The notes: a model not told the origin generated them from the letters alone. DNA of 64,000 nucleotides from QHVT01 sp036399015 (GCA_036399015.1 DASWNW010000080.1:6274-70273), one strand, 5' to 3'. Counted from the stretch's first letter, positions 24,430-36,939 are shown. Numbers and translations: made by a program.

Positions 24430-24720
24430 TCAGACGCCCTCGACGAACTCGGGCGCCTTCTCGCCTGCCTTGAGCCGCACGTACGCCTTGCGCCAGTCGC
24501 GGCGCTTGCCGACGAAGCGGCCCAACCGTTTCATTTTTCCGCGAACGTTGAAGAGGCGGACCTCTTCGACCTTCACCTTGAAGAGCTCCTCGACGGCGCT
24601 CTTGACCTGGATCTTGTTCGCGCTCGGGTCGACCTCGAAGGCGATGACGTTCCCTTCCTCGCGGAGGATCGTCGACTTCTCGGTGACCAGCGGCCGGCGG
24701 ATGATCTGATTAGCGTTCAT
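24430..24720 (-). CDS. rplW: 50S ribosomal protein L23
   Basis: 96 residues: NQIIRRPLVTEKSTILREEG, FEVDPSANKIQVKSAVEELF and KVKVEEVRLFNVRGKMKRLG. Binds trigger factor at the tunnel exit. It overlaps the end of rplD by 11 nt. Confidence 0.97.
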   Translation of the reverse strand: MNANQIIRRPLVTEKSTILREEGNVIAFEVDPSANKIQVKSAVEELFKVKVEEVRLFNVRGKMKRLGRFVGKRRDWRKAYVRLKAGEKAPEFVEGV

Positions 24721-25342
24721 TGCTGAGTGCCTCCGTCAGACGATCGAGCGCGGCCTGGCTCAGGACGACGTAGCGGCTGTTGACGACGTCGTACACGTTC
24801 ACGTGCAGGGCGTCGACGAACAGGAGCTTCGGGTTGTTGCGCGAGGCGAGTACCGCGTTGGTGTTCTCGAGCGTGTCGATGAGAAGAGCCTTCCCCTCCA
24901 CGCCGATCGAAGCCACCTTCTGCGCGAACGACTTCGTCTTCGACTCGTCGACCGACATGTCGTTGACGACGACGAACTTCCCTTCCTTCACGCGCTGGGA
25001 GAGAGCCGACTTGAGGGCCGCCTTCTTCTCCTTCGTGTTCATCTTGTACGAGTAGTCGCGGGGCTGCGGCCCGAAGACCGTGCCGCCGTGACGGTGAATC
25101 GGCGGGCGGGCGCCACCCTGACGGGCGCGGCCGGTGCCCTTCTGCCGGAACGGCTTCTTGCCCGAGCCGCTCACTTCGGAGCGGGTCTTGGTCTTGTGCG
25201 TTCCCTGGCGCAGGCCGGCGAGGTAGTTCCGCACCGCCTCGTGGACGAGATGCTCCTTGTACGGGTACGCGAAGATCTCTTCCGGCAGGTCGATCGAGCC
25301 GACCGTTTTGTTGTCCCAGTTCTTGATGTCGATGGTCGGCAT
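24710..25342 (-). CDS. rplD: 50S ribosomal protein L4
   Basis: 210 residues: the tunnel loop TKTRSEVSGSGKKPFRQKGT, GRARQGGARPPIHRHGGTVF and the globular part ALLIDTLENTNAVLASRNNP. In E. coli L4 autoregulates the S10 operon; no S10 leader structure was recognised here. Two bp separate it from rplC. Confidence 0.98.
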   Translation of the reverse strand: MPTIDIKNWDNKTVGSIDLPEEIFAYPYKEHLVHEAVRNYLAGLRQGTHKTKTRSEVSGSGKKPFRQKGTGRARQGGARPPIHRHGGTVFGPQPRDYSYKMNTKEKKAALKSALSQRVKEGKFVVVNDMSVDESKTKSFAQKVASIGVEGKALLIDTLENTNAVLASRNNPKLLFVDALHVNVYDVVNSRYVVLSQAALDRLTEALSNER

Positions 25343-25344
25343 GG

Positions 25345-25986
25345 TTACTCTCCCCGCTTTCCGCTCTTGGAGAAGCGCACGTAGACGAGGCCATTGCGAC
25401 CACCCGGGACGGCGCCGCGGATGTAGAGCAGGTTGTTCTCGACGTCGATCTTCGCGACGCGGAGGTTCTTGACGGTGACCTGGTCGCCGCCCATCCGGCC
25501 GCCCATGCGCATGCCCTTCATGACGCGCGACGGGAAGGCGGAGGCGCCGATCGAGCCGGGAGCGCGGTGGAACATCGAGCCGTGAGACTCGCGGCCGCCG
25601 CCGAATCCATGGCGCTTGACGACGCCCTGGAACCCCTTGCCCTTCGACTGGCCGACCACGTCGATCGAGTCGCCCGGCTTGAAGATGTCGACCTGCACGC
25701 GGTCGCCGACGTTCGCGTCGCCGCTGTACGGCACTTCCGCGAGCGTACGCACCGGCTGCACGCCGGCCTTCTCGAAATGTCCCCGCTGCGCGCTGGTGAT
25801 GCGGCGGTTCGAGACCTTCTCGACGAGACCGATCTGCACGGCGTCGTAGCCGTCCTTCTCACTCGTCTTCTTCTGGACCACGAGGCAGGGACCGGCCTGG
25901 ACGACCGTCACCGGCACCAGGGCGCCGTCTTCGGCGAACACCTGGGTCATCCCGACCTTCTTGCCAATGATTCCTTCGATTGCCAT
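25345..25986 (-). CDS. rplC: 50S ribosomal protein L3
   Basis: 213 residues from the ATG at 25986 (MAIEGIIGKKVGMTQVFAED); an upstream in-frame extension runs through the repeat array and is not L3-like. Signature: SKGKGFQGVVKRHGFGGGRE, SHGSMFHRAPGSIGASAFPS, RMGGDQVTVKNLRVAKIDVE. Near the peptidyl-transferase centre. Confidence 0.97.
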   Translation of the reverse strand: MAIEGIIGKKVGMTQVFAEDGALVPVTVVQAGPCLVVQKKTSEKDGYDAVQIGLVEKVSNRRITSAQRGHFEKAGVQPVRTLAEVPYSGDANVGDRVQVDIFKPGDSIDVVGQSKGKGFQGVVKRHGFGGGRESHGSMFHRAPGSIGASAFPSRVMKGMRMGGRMGGDQVTVKNLRVAKIDVENNLLYIRGAVPGGRNGLVYVRFSKSGKRGE

Positions 25987-26029
25987 TTGCTTGTCTTTCA
26001 CCTTGGAACCCGCGAGGGTTCGTGTGTCT

Positions 26030-26112
26030 GTTGCGAGTAGCGTGTAGCGAGTTGCCCGTGCTTTCTCGCCTGGGCGACCAGGCCCGGGCAACACGCAACT
26101 CGAAACCCGCAA

Positions 26113-26113
<1 letters not shown>
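26030..26113. repeat. Palindromic array of GTTGCGAGTAGC-type units between rpsJ and rplC
   Basis: The left arm is GTTGCGAGTAGCGTGTAGCG plus AGTTGCCCG; the right arm is CGGGCAACACGCAACTCGAA plus ACCCGCAAC; the centre contains GTGCTTTCTCGCC. It runs into the TAG stop of rpsJ exactly as the arrays at 13198 and 21178 run into rpsM and rpsQ. Confidence 0.78.
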
Positions 26114-26430
<317 letters not shown>

Positions 26431-26457
26431 GGTTTCGTACCCTTACAAAGAACAATC

Positions 26458-26490
26458 AATGCGGACAGGTCTCAGAAGCCTGTCCGCATT
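26458..26490 (-). terminator. Strong hairpin between tuf and rpsJ (weak terminator or processing site)
   Basis: A perfect 12-bp stem AATGCGGACAGG/CCTGTCCGCATT with a 9-nt loop lies 9 bp after the tuf stop and 28 bp before rpsJ. On the transcribed strand it is followed only by GATTGTTCTTTG, a poor T-tract, so partial termination, RNA processing or tuf mRNA 3'-end protection are all possible. Confidence 0.5.
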
Positions 26491-26499
26491 AGTAGCTGA

Positions 26500-27690
<1,191 letters not shown>

Positions 27691-27741
27691 TGAGATCTAA
27701 CCTCCGTGATTTCTTTCGTGAATCGGATCCCTGAGGGATCC

Positions 27742-29832
<2,091 letters not shown>

Positions 29833-30072
29833 TGCTTTTTTCTCTTCAGGGGCGAAACACACGCGTACCGGCGGCTGCCGTCGATACGCGCACACCTCCT
29901 GTTGGAGGAGGTGATACTGGTTCAGTTTTATGTTTCCCGTTGCTCGGTCCGGAACCGCAGAACCTGTTCTGTGTTATCCGGTCGAGACGGAGCTACGGAA
30001 AGCTGCTGAGTTGGTGCTACGGGTGCTGCGAAGGCCCACGCCGGAGCGCGGGCCGGTGATTCTACACCGCTT
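29833..30072 (-). promoter_or_regulatory. Long fusA leader with internal hairpin
   Basis: A 240-bp spacer between rpsG and fusA with no ORF, whereas most junctions in the cluster are under 60 bp. It contains a TAGAAT -10-like element at 30060-30065 just after rpsG and a CACCTCC/GGAGGAGGTG hairpin near 29893-29913. Both fit an internal promoter and a structured leader for fusA-tuf. Confidence 0.45.
30060..30065 (-). promoter_or_regulatory. Possible internal promoter -10 (TAGAAT) for fusA-tuf
   Basis: TAGAAT on the minus strand, 8 bp after the rpsG stop. It matches the commonest -10 hexamer of the window; no convincing -35 was found at 17 bp. Confidence 0.35.
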
Positions 30073-30543
30073 TTACCAGCGGTAGTGAGCGAACGCCTTG
30101 TTGGCCTCGGCCATCTTGTGCGTGTCTTCACGCTTCTTGATGGCGTTGCCGCGGTTGTTCGCGGCATCGAGGATCTCTCCCGCCAGCTTGTCCTGCATCG
30201 TCTTCTCGCCGCGCGAGTTGGCGTACGAGATCAGCCAGCGGATCGCCAGGGCGGTGCGGCGCGTCGGACGCACCTCGATCGGCACCTGGTAGTTCGAACC
30301 GCCCACGCGGCGGCTCTTCACTTCGAGAGCCGGCTTCACGTTGTCGACGGCCTTCTTGAAGACCTTGAGCGGATCGTCCTTGGCGCGGTCCTCGACCTTC
30401 TTGAGGGCGCTGTAGAACACACGCTCGGCAACCGACTTCTTGCCGTGGGACATGAGCGAGTTGATGAACTTGGTGACGAGCTGGCTGTTGTAAACCGGAT
30501 CCGGCAGGATCTCGCGCTTGGGAACTTCTCTGCGTCTCGGCAT
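30073..30543 (-). CDS. rpsG: 30S ribosomal protein S7
   Basis: 156 residues: MPRRREVPKREILPDPVYNS, the signature PVYNSQLVTKFINSLMSHGK and RRVGGSNYQVPIEVRPTRRT. TAAGGA lies 7 nt before ATG. S7 nucleates 30S head assembly and represses the str operon in E. coli. 9 bp after rpsL. Confidence 0.98.
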   Translation of the reverse strand: MPRRREVPKREILPDPVYNSQLVTKFINSLMSHGKKSVAERVFYSALKKVEDRAKDDPLKVFKKAVDNVKPALEVKSRRVGGSNYQVPIEVRPTRRTALAIRWLISYANSRGEKTMQDKLAGEILDAANNRGNAIKKREDTHKMAEANKAFAHYRW

Positions 30544-30552
30544 CGTGAATCC

Positions 30553-30930
30553 TTACGCTTTCTTGGGTCGCTTCGCGCCGTACTTGGAACGGCTCTGGTT
30601 GCGCTTGGCGACGCCGACAGCGTCGAGCGTGCCGCGGATGACGTGGTAACGAACACCCGGCAGGTCCTTCACACGGCCGCCCCGGATGAGGACGATCGAG
30701 TGCTCCTGGAGGTTGTGACCCACACCCGGGATGTAGGTCGTCACTTCGACACCGTTGGTCAGGCGCACGCGGGCGACCTTACGGAGTGCGGAGTTCGGCT
30801 TCTTCGGGGTCGACGTGTACACGCGCGTGCAGACACCGCGCTTCTGCGGGCTCGACTGCAGCGCCGGCGACTTCGTCTTGTACTTGACGGCATCGCGGCC
30901 TCTGGCAACAAGCTGGTTGATGGTTGGCAT
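30553..30930 (-). CDS. rpsL: 30S ribosomal protein S12
   Basis: 125 residues: MPTINQLVARGRDAVKYKTK, TPKKPNSALRKVARVRLTNG (wild-type Lys of the streptomycin site), GGRVKDLPGVRYHVIRGTLD (second wild-type Lys and the Asp that can be methylthiolated). First gene of the str operon, with its own consensus-like promoter upstream. Confidence 0.98.
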   Translation of the reverse strand: MPTINQLVARGRDAVKYKTKSPALQSSPQKRGVCTRVYTSTPKKPNSALRKVARVRLTNGVEVTTYIPGVGHNLQEHSIVLIRGGRVKDLPGVRYHVIRGTLDAVGVAKRNQSRSKYGAKRPKKA

Positions 30931-30998
30931 TCGCTAGACTTTCCTTCTGAAGACACGTACAGCTGCTGACAATTGGTCCCGGACGGGAAAACCCGCGC

Positions 30999-31028
30999 AC
31001 TGTACGCGGGGATTTTGGACTTTGTCAA
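30999..31028 (-). promoter_or_regulatory. Sigma-70-type promoter of the str operon
   Basis: On the minus strand TTGACA (31023-31028) and TACAGT (30999-31004) are separated by 18 bp, with about 70 bp from the -10 to the rpsL ATG. This is the best full -35/-10 promoter in the window and drives rpsL-rpsG-fusA-tuf and perhaps the clusters beyond. Confidence 0.75.
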
Positions 31029-31060
31029 GCCCGGATCAGCCCTAACGCCCCCCTCCTACT

Positions 31061-32434
31061 TCATATTCCGGAACGGCTTACGAGGGGCTCGTACACCCGG
31101 AAACGCTCGACGTGAGCGCGCCAGACGGGCGTGCGGGTCTCGTACAAGAGGCGGTAGCGCTCCCGTAATTCCGGAGGCAGCCGGTGGACCGTCACAAACA
31201 CCCACCGCCGCCCCCGAAGCTGCGTTTCGGCGCGTTCCAGCGCGGCCGCGAGCGGCAGGCGCGACTGTTTGCCATCCTCCAGCCGCCACCGCGGATACGT
31301 TCCATAGGCTTCAGCGGCGGGGTACCAGAGCTTCTTCTCGGGAAGGTAGACGAGGAAAGAGCTGAAGGAGGGGACCGGATGCGCCACCAGCTCGGCGCGG
31401 TCGAGACCGCTCGAGCGGAGGAACTCCGCCAGCTCGCGGCTGCCGGAGTAGGCGTACCTCGCCTCGTCATCCCACGCGCGGGCGGCGGGGAACATCGAGT
31501 ACGTCAGCGCCACGGCCAGCGCACCCGTCACCCAGAGCCCGCCGCGCCAGGGCCCGTACGCCCGGGCAAGCCAGACAGCCGCAACCGTCACGAGCAGCAG
31601 GATTCCGGCATGCCTGAGGCCGCCCATCCAGAGGAACACGTTGATGAGCATGAGGGCCCCGGCCGTGCTCCAGAAGAACAGCAGCGCCGGCCAGGAGCGG
31701 CTGATGGCGAAGGTGACGAGCGCGAGCACGGCCAGAGCGGGCACGATCGCGTCCCCCGGCCGGGCGTCGGCGAAGAAGGCGCTGGAGAGCGCATACCAGA
31801 CCGTCTCGAGTTGCGGGATGTTCGGGCTGCGCCCCGGCCCACCGCGCGGCCAGAGCTGTGCGGCCGCCAGGATTCCGCCGAGGAGCATCACCACCGTCTG
31901 ACGGCTGACCCGGCGCTGCTCCAGCAGCAGCACCAGCCCGGCAATCGCGGCGGTGACCAGCCCATGCACGGTGGTGTTCGCCAGGAGCGCGATCGCGACG
32001 GCCAGCCGTATCGGCTTCTCTTCACGCTCCTGCCAGGCTGCCGCCATCGCGAACGTGAGGAGCATCTGCAGCCCGTAGGGTCGCGCGTTCACCGCGTACT
32101 CGAACGCGGGGTAGTACGAGAAGGGGAAGAGCACCCGCAGGAGCAGCGGCAGCTCGCGGGCTCGCAGCACGAGCAGCACCGCGAGCCACACCCACACCAG
32201 GTTCAGCAGTTGCTGCACAAAGTACGGCGCCCCCGCACGGGCAAACGGCCACAGCGTCGCCTCGAACAGCAGCGGCGCGCCGCGATGCGCCGCCACCCGA
32301 ACGATGGTCGAGACGTCCGCGTCGCGGACCAGGAGCCACGTGTCGGTCTCGTCCACCCACGCCTCATGGTGGAACGCGGCCCAGCCGGTGATCGCGACGT
32401 GCAGGAGGAAGACGACGCCGAGCGCCCACCGCAT
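31061..32434 (-). CDS. GT-C fold membrane glycosyltransferase, paralog A
   Basis: 457 residues with about ten hydrophobic helices and a short soluble C-terminal domain, the layout of GT39/ArnT-like lipid-linked sugar transferases. The first periplasmic loop has the acidic catalytic-type motif HHEAWVDETDTWLLVRDADV. It is clearly paralogous to the next gene upstream (shared LLFEATLWPFARAGAPYFVQ versus LLFETTVWPFARLGAPYLAQ). Its ATG shares one base with that gene's stop. Expected donor: polyprenyl-phosphate sugar; acceptor unknown. Family by fold pattern, not by close homology. Confidence 0.7.
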   Translation of the reverse strand: MRWALGVVFLLHVAITGWAAFHHEAWVDETDTWLLVRDADVSTIVRVAAHRGAPLLFEATLWPFARAGAPYFVQQLLNLVWVWLAVLLVLRARELPLLLRVLFPFSYYPAFEYAVNARPYGLQMLLTFAMAAAWQEREEKPIRLAVAIALLANTTVHGLVTAAIAGLVLLLEQRRVSRQTVVMLLGGILAAAQLWPRGGPGRSPNIPQLETVWYALSSAFFADARPGDAIVPALAVLALVTFAISRSWPALLFFWSTAGALMLINVFLWMGGLRHAGILLLVTVAAVWLARAYGPWRGGLWVTGALAVALTYSMFPAARAWDDEARYAYSGSRELAEFLRSSGLDRAELVAHPVPSFSSFLVYLPEKKLWYPAAEAYGTYPRWRLEDGKQSRLPLAAALERAETQLRGRRWVFVTVHRLPPELRERYRLLYETRTPVWRAHVERFRVYEPLVSRSGI

Positions 32435-33822
32435 CACGGGGTCCCCGCGCCTCGGAGCGGCTCGTACACCCGGTACCGCTCCGCCCTCATCCTCCAGATC
32501 TTCACGCCCGACTTGAACAGCAGGCGGTAGTTCTGCCGCTCCGCCTCCGGCAGCTCCCCATGCGTGAGCAGCACCCACCGGCGTCCCCTGAGTTGCGCGT
32601 GCGCCTGCCGCAGCACCGTCTCGAGCGGCACCCTCGACCGGTCGTAGTCCTGTCGGTCCCACTGGGCGTAGGTTCCGTACGCCCCGGCAGCCGGATACCA
32701 GATCTTCACACCCGGCAGGTAGACGAGCGGCGAGGTCCAGAACGGCGAGTGCGCCACGAGGACCGCGTTCCGGTCGAGACCGCTCGTGCGGACGTAGTCG
32801 GCGAACTCCCGGCTGCCGGAGAACGCGTACCGCGTCTCGTCGGCCCAGGCGTGGTACGCCGGCACGATCGAGTACGCGAGCGCCACCGCCAGCGCGGCCA
32901 TCATCACCCGCTCGCGACGGTAGGGACCGTACGCGTCAGCGATCCAGATCGCGGCGATGGTGACGATCAGCAGCAAGCCCGCATGCCGCAGGCCGCCCAT
33001 CCAGATGAAGACGTAAATCAGCATGGCCGCGGTGCCGGCGGCGAGGAGGAAAGCCACCGGCTGCCAGCTCCTGCTGATGCCGTAGACGACCAGCCCCAGC
33101 ACGATCAGGGCGGGACCGATCGCATCCTCGATCCGGGCGTCGGGAAAGAACATGCTGGCGAGCGTGAACCAGACGGTGTCGAGCTGGACGAGCGAGTAGA
33201 CGTCCTGCGCCCCCTCGCGCGGCCAGAGCTGCGCGACCGAGACGAGCCCGCCCAGGAGCATCACCACGACCGGCCGCCACCCGATCCGCTCCCAGAGCAG
33301 GATCGCTCCCGCGACCGCGGCCGTGATCAGGCCGAGAACGGTGGTGTTCGCCAGGAGCGCCACCAGAAGCGCCAAACGTAGCGGCCGCGCCCGCCGCTCG
33401 CGCCACGCCTCCGCCATCGCGAACGTCAGCAGCATCTGCAGCCCGTACGGGCGGGGGATCACCGCGTACTCGAACGCCGGGTAGTACCCGAACGCGAACA
33501 GGATCTTCACCACGGCGGGGAACGCACGCGAACGGAGCATGAGCGCCACCGCGAGCCATACATAGACGAGGTTGAGAAGCTGCTGCGCGAGATAGGGTGC
33601 TCCGAGGCGGGCGAACGGCCAGACCGTCGTCTCGAACAGGAGAGGAACGCCTCGCCCCGAGGCGGCCCGGAGGATGGACGCCGCGTCGGCGTCCCGCATC
33701 AGGAGCCACGGATCGCCTTCGTCCGCCCAGACCTCGTGATGCAACGCCGTCCAGAGGGTGATGGCGGCGTGCAGCACGAACGCGGCCGCGAGGACGCCGC
33801 GCCGCTCTAGAAGTCGACCCAC
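32434..33822 (-). CDS. GT-C fold membrane glycosyltransferase, paralog B
   Basis: 462 residues, multi-spanning, with HHEVWADEGDPWLLMRDADA in the first loop and a C-terminal soluble region ending RVYEPLRGAG. It is similar to the downstream gene over the whole length (NARPYGLQMLLTFAM versus IPRPYGLQMLLTFAM), so the pair arose by tandem duplication. It overlaps the ornithine-cyclodeaminase-like gene by 16 nt. Exact sugar unknown. Confidence 0.7.
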   Translation of the reverse strand: MGRLLERRGVLAAAFVLHAAITLWTALHHEVWADEGDPWLLMRDADAASILRAASGRGVPLLFETTVWPFARLGAPYLAQQLLNLVYVWLAVALMLRSRAFPAVVKILFAFGYYPAFEYAVIPRPYGLQMLLTFAMAEAWRERRARPLRLALLVALLANTTVLGLITAAVAGAILLWERIGWRPVVVMLLGGLVSVAQLWPREGAQDVYSLVQLDTVWFTLASMFFPDARIEDAIGPALIVLGLVVYGISRSWQPVAFLLAAGTAAMLIYVFIWMGGLRHAGLLLIVTIAAIWIADAYGPYRRERVMMAALAVALAYSIVPAYHAWADETRYAFSGSREFADYVRTSGLDRNAVLVAHSPFWTSPLVYLPGVKIWYPAAGAYGTYAQWDRQDYDRSRVPLETVLRQAHAQLRGRRWVLLTHGELPEAERQNYRLLFKSGVKIWRMRAERYRVYEPLRGAGTP

Positions 33823-34742
33823 GTCCCCTGCCCCGCCGCGCGCGCGGCGTCATAGACGAACGCGGCTGCGGCGAGATCCTCGATGGCCAGCCCCAGCGAC
33901 TTGAAGAGCGTGATCTCGTCCGGCGAACGCCGGCCGGCCGCCGATCCGGTGAGGAGCTCCCCCAACTCGGCGCGGATGTGCTCCGGCCCGCCAATCGCCC
34001 CCTCCCGCAGCGCGAAGAGGTAGTCGCCCGACTCGTTCACGGTCGACTCGCGCCGGTCGACGAAGAGCGACGCGGCGGCGACGAGGCCACTCTCCAGCTC
34101 GCGCGCGGCGGCGATGCTCGAACCGACGGCGTTGATGTGCGCTCCCGGCGAGACCCATTCGCGCTTCAGCACCGGGTCGCGCGAGCTCGTCGCCGTGACG
34201 ATGATGTCCGCCCCCCGCACCGCCGCCTCCGCGCTCTTCGCCGTCCCCGACGACCGGCTGTAGGTGCGGATCTCCCGGATGTTCCGGACCAGAGGAATGG
34301 CCGCGAGATGCGACTTCGCCTGGACGCCGCCGCCGAGAATCGCCAGCACCGACGCGTCCTCTCGGGCGAGCAGCCGCGTCGCAACGGCGGATACGGCCGC
34401 GGTCCGGATGGCGGTGATGGCCGACGCGTTGACGAACGCGAGCGGCTCTCCGGTTTCACCGCTGTGCAGGATCACCGCCCCGATGTGCGTGTCGAGGCCT
34501 CGCTTCGGGTTCTCCGGGAAGACGCAGACTTCCTTGAGCGCGTAGTACGCCCGTTCGCCGCCGCGCCAGGCCGGCATGAGGCCCAGGAGCCCGGGGGCGC
34601 CCGGCGCGCGGATCGCCTGCCGCAGCGGGTTGTGCACCTCGCCGCGCGCGAGCGCCGCGAGAGCGTCCGCCATGATCTCGATGCAGCGCTCCATCGGCAG
34701 GAGCGCCTCCACCTCGTGCTCGGAGAGGACCAGGACCTTCAC
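33807..34742 (-). CDS. Ornithine cyclodeaminase / mu-crystallin family NAD(P) enzyme
   Basis: 311 residues, the family length. The N-terminal substrate half has MERCIEIMADALAALARGEV and LKEVCVFPENPKRGLDTHIG; the Rossmann half has LAILGGGVQAKSHLAAIPLV and ADIIVTATSSRDPVLKREWV, GAHINAVGSSIAAARELES. Members include ornithine cyclodeaminase, alanine dehydrogenase and imine reductases, so the reaction is open. The GTG start lies 8 nt after TACACT (34751-34756), a leaderless pattern. It begins an operon with two GT-C genes, which suggests surface-glycan or lipid chemistry, but this is a weak inference. Confidence 0.85.
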   Translation of the reverse strand: MKVLVLSEHEVEALLPMERCIEIMADALAALARGEVHNPLRQAIRAPGAPGLLGLMPAWRGGERAYYALKEVCVFPENPKRGLDTHIGAVILHSGETGEPLAFVNASAITAIRTAAVSAVATRLLAREDASVLAILGGGVQAKSHLAAIPLVRNIREIRTYSRSSGTAKSAEAAVRGADIIVTATSSRDPVLKREWVSPGAHINAVGSSIAAARELESGLVAAASLFVDRRESTVNESGDYLFALREGAIGGPEHIRAELGELLTGSAAGRRSPDEITLFKSLGLAIEDLAAAAFVYDAARAAGQGTWVDF

Positions 34743-34750
34743 CGCGCGCC

Positions 34751-34756
34751 AGTGTA
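34751..34756 (-). promoter_or_regulatory. -10-like element TACACT, leaderless start
   Basis: TACACT on the minus strand, 8 nt before the GTG at 34742, with no Shine-Dalgarno between. Confidence 0.4.
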
Positions 34757-34757
34757 C

Positions 34758-36512
34758 TTAGAAAACGAACGGGTCCGCGGGCGCGAGGGCGAGCGTTTGT
34801 ACGCCGTGCGGCACGAGGAGGATGCCGGCGCGCCGCTCCGGCCGCGCGATCAGCTCGACCTTCGAGCCTTTCCGCAGCGTGAGCGTACGGACGCCGTGCG
34901 GCTGCGGAACGCCATCGATCGTCCACTGCAACGCTTCGCCCGGCAGCGCCGGCAACTGCCGCAACGGGATCGCGTATCCCGGCGCATGTCCCCCCCGTAC
35001 CTCGGCATACGCCAGCGGGTTCGTGAGCCACGGATGCGTCGCGAGCGCCGTGCTTGCGTAGACGTCGAACTTCCCCGCCCGCGGCGCGACCCAGAGCAGC
35101 CGCTCCGGCCGCGGCCCGGCCAGCGCGCTCATTCCCGGCACCCAGAGGTCGCGGAACAGCGGCACGTAGTGCATCGTCGCGTACCGCGCCAGCCGCGGGA
35201 ACTCTCGCAGGTAGACCCGCAGCCGGTAGTCGGCCACGATCGCGGCAGGCGGCTGCGCCGCCATCTCACGCGCGTCGTACGGCTCGATCAGCCGCCGCTC
35301 GGCCATCATGCGGACGCCGGTGGTCAGGAACCAGTAGCGATATGCCGGCTCACGCCGCAACGCGAACCCCGCCCCGTCGAAGACCGTCTCTCCCGGCTGC
35401 GTCACCCGATCGACGGTGGTCATGACCTCGTCCTGGTAATCGCTCTTGACGCCGAACGCCGGCACCACCTGCATGACGAAGATCGCCAGCGACGTCGCGG
35501 CGATCAGGGCGGCGACAGCCTGCCAGTGCGCACGCATTCGATCGAGCGCCAGCGCTACCAATGGCAGCAGCAGCAGCCAGGCTCCCTGGAAGTGATAGTC
35601 GTACTGCACTTCCATCGCCGCGACCGTGGCAACGCTCGCGATCGCCAGCAACGCGAGGAACTGTAGCGGCCCCGGCGTGCGGATCCGGCGCAACGCGAGG
35701 ATCACCCCCGCGACCGCCGCGCTCCAGAACGCGGTTCCGGCGGCGTCGAGCGCCCACAGCGGCAGGAGGAACGCGTCGAAGAACGTGTCCACCTCCAGCA
35801 GCGTGGCCGAGGCGACGTTGTAGCGGAGGATGCTGTCGAGGAACTTCGTCCAGGCGCCGGTCAGCGCCAGATACCCGACGAACGCCGCCGCCACGATCGC
35901 TACCCCTGGTGCCATCCAGAGAGCGCGGGCGTTCCACCGCCACCGCCGCTCCTCGGAGCGCCAGAACAGCGCCAGCAAGGCGGTGAACACCACCAGCGGC
36001 GCGAGCCGCATGTTCGCCAGCACGGCCGCGGACATCAGCGCCCCGAAGCCGATCCAGCGCAGCGGCGTCGCGCCGAACGCCACCAGCGCCACCGCGGCGA
36101 GATAGGCGAGATTCCCCGGCACGTCGACGCGGTACTCGACCGCCCTTCGGACAAACGTCGCGCTCGCGAGCAGCAGCACCAGTGCCGGCCAGATGGCGAC
36201 GCGCTCCCGCCGCGCGAGCCGCGCCAGCAGCACGAAGAGCGCGATCCACAACGCAAGCTGCGCCCACCGCATCGCCACGATCGACTCGACACCCGCGCCG
36301 TTCGCGAACAGCCGCGCCACAGGCGCGAAGACGATCCACTGCAGCGGGGTGTGATGCTCCCAGAAGTCGCGGAACGGCACCTTCCCCTCGCCGATCCAGC
36401 GCGTGGCGCGGAAGAATTCGATCTCGTCCGGCGCGACCGCCGCGCCGCGATGCACGAGCGCCGCGGCCCAGATCGCCGCGAGCGCGAACAGCGCGAGCCA
36501 CACTCTCCTCAT
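34758..36512 (-). CDS. GT-C fold membrane glycosyltransferase (FRDFWEHHTP family), copy 1
   Basis: 584 residues, about eleven hydrophobic helices then a ~200-residue soluble C-domain. The first external loop carries DEIEFFRATRWIGEGKVPFR followed by DFWEHHTPLQWIVFAP; the acidic pair and the HH motif are likely catalytic/donor-binding. A second protein of the same family lies at 40146. The C-terminal part has RDLWVPGMSALAGPRPERLL. It follows the cupin gene on the same strand. Polyprenyl-linked sugar transfer is inferred. Confidence 0.7.
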   Translation of the reverse strand: MRRVWLALFALAAIWAAALVHRGAAVAPDEIEFFRATRWIGEGKVPFRDFWEHHTPLQWIVFAPVARLFANGAGVESIVAMRWAQLALWIALFVLLARLARRERVAIWPALVLLLASATFVRRAVEYRVDVPGNLAYLAAVALVAFGATPLRWIGFGALMSAAVLANMRLAPLVVFTALLALFWRSEERRWRWNARALWMAPGVAIVAAAFVGYLALTGAWTKFLDSILRYNVASATLLEVDTFFDAFLLPLWALDAAGTAFWSAAVAGVILALRRIRTPGPLQFLALLAIASVATVAAMEVQYDYHFQGAWLLLLPLVALALDRMRAHWQAVAALIAATSLAIFVMQVVPAFGVKSDYQDEVMTTVDRVTQPGETVFDGAGFALRREPAYRYWFLTTGVRMMAERRLIEPYDAREMAAQPPAAIVADYRLRVYLREFPRLARYATMHYVPLFRDLWVPGMSALAGPRPERLLWVAPRAGKFDVYASTALATHPWLTNPLAYAEVRGGHAPGYAIPLRQLPALPGEALQWTIDGVPQPHGVRTLTLRKGSKVELIARPERRAGILLVPHGVQTLALAPADPFVF

Positions 36513-36559
36513 CGCCGCCCCGCGGCGTACGGAAAGTACTGCTCCTCACGCGAAGTCAT

Positions 36560-36925
36560 TTACGTCGCGTCGCGATGCACCGTATCCATCGAGAACGCCG
36601 GGAGGCACACCGCCACGTACTCCGCCCCCTCGGGGGCAGGCGTCGAGTACTGCACCCACTCCCCTTTGTGAACGATCACTCCCTGCCCCTCCTGCACGTC
36701 GGTCGCGCCTTCGCGGGTCGTGACGCGCAGCGTGCCGCGCAGGACCAGCGTGTACTCGTCGAACTCCGGCGTCTGCCCCGGCTCTACCCAGCCGCTGGGG
36801 CTTCTCATCCGCGCGATCGAGACGTCGCTCGTGCCGGAGTTCACCCGCCCGAAGTACTCCTCGATGATCTTCGGCTTGTTGCCGGCCGCCTGGACGATCG
36901 TCGGTTGCTGAATGTGAGTCGGCAT
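36560..36925 (-). CDS. Small cupin-domain protein
   Basis: 121 residues from the ATG at 36925 (MPTHIQQPTIVQAAGNKPKI); a single cupin barrel with PEFDEYTLVLRGTLRVTTRE (motif 1, Glu/His-type metal residues mostly replaced) and GQGVIVHKGEWVQYSTPAPE (motif 2). Similar in size to EutQ-like and auxin-binding-type cupins. The -10-like TAGAAT at 36934-36939 is 8 nt before the ATG and uses the TAG stop of the preceding DUF4186 gene. Role unknown. Confidence 0.8.
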   Translation of the reverse strand: MPTHIQQPTIVQAAGNKPKIIEEYFGRVNSGTSDVSIARMRSPSGWVEPGQTPEFDEYTLVLRGTLRVTTREGATDVQEGQGVIVHKGEWVQYSTPAPEGAEYVAVCLPAFSMDTVHRDAT

Positions 36926-36933
36926 GGCCGCGC

Positions 36934-36939
36934 ATTCTA
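36934..36939 (-). promoter_or_regulatory. -10 element TAGAAT overlapping a stop codon
   Basis: TAGAAT on the minus strand, 8 nt before the cupin ATG; its TAG is the stop codon of the DUF4186 gene. Confidence 0.5.
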
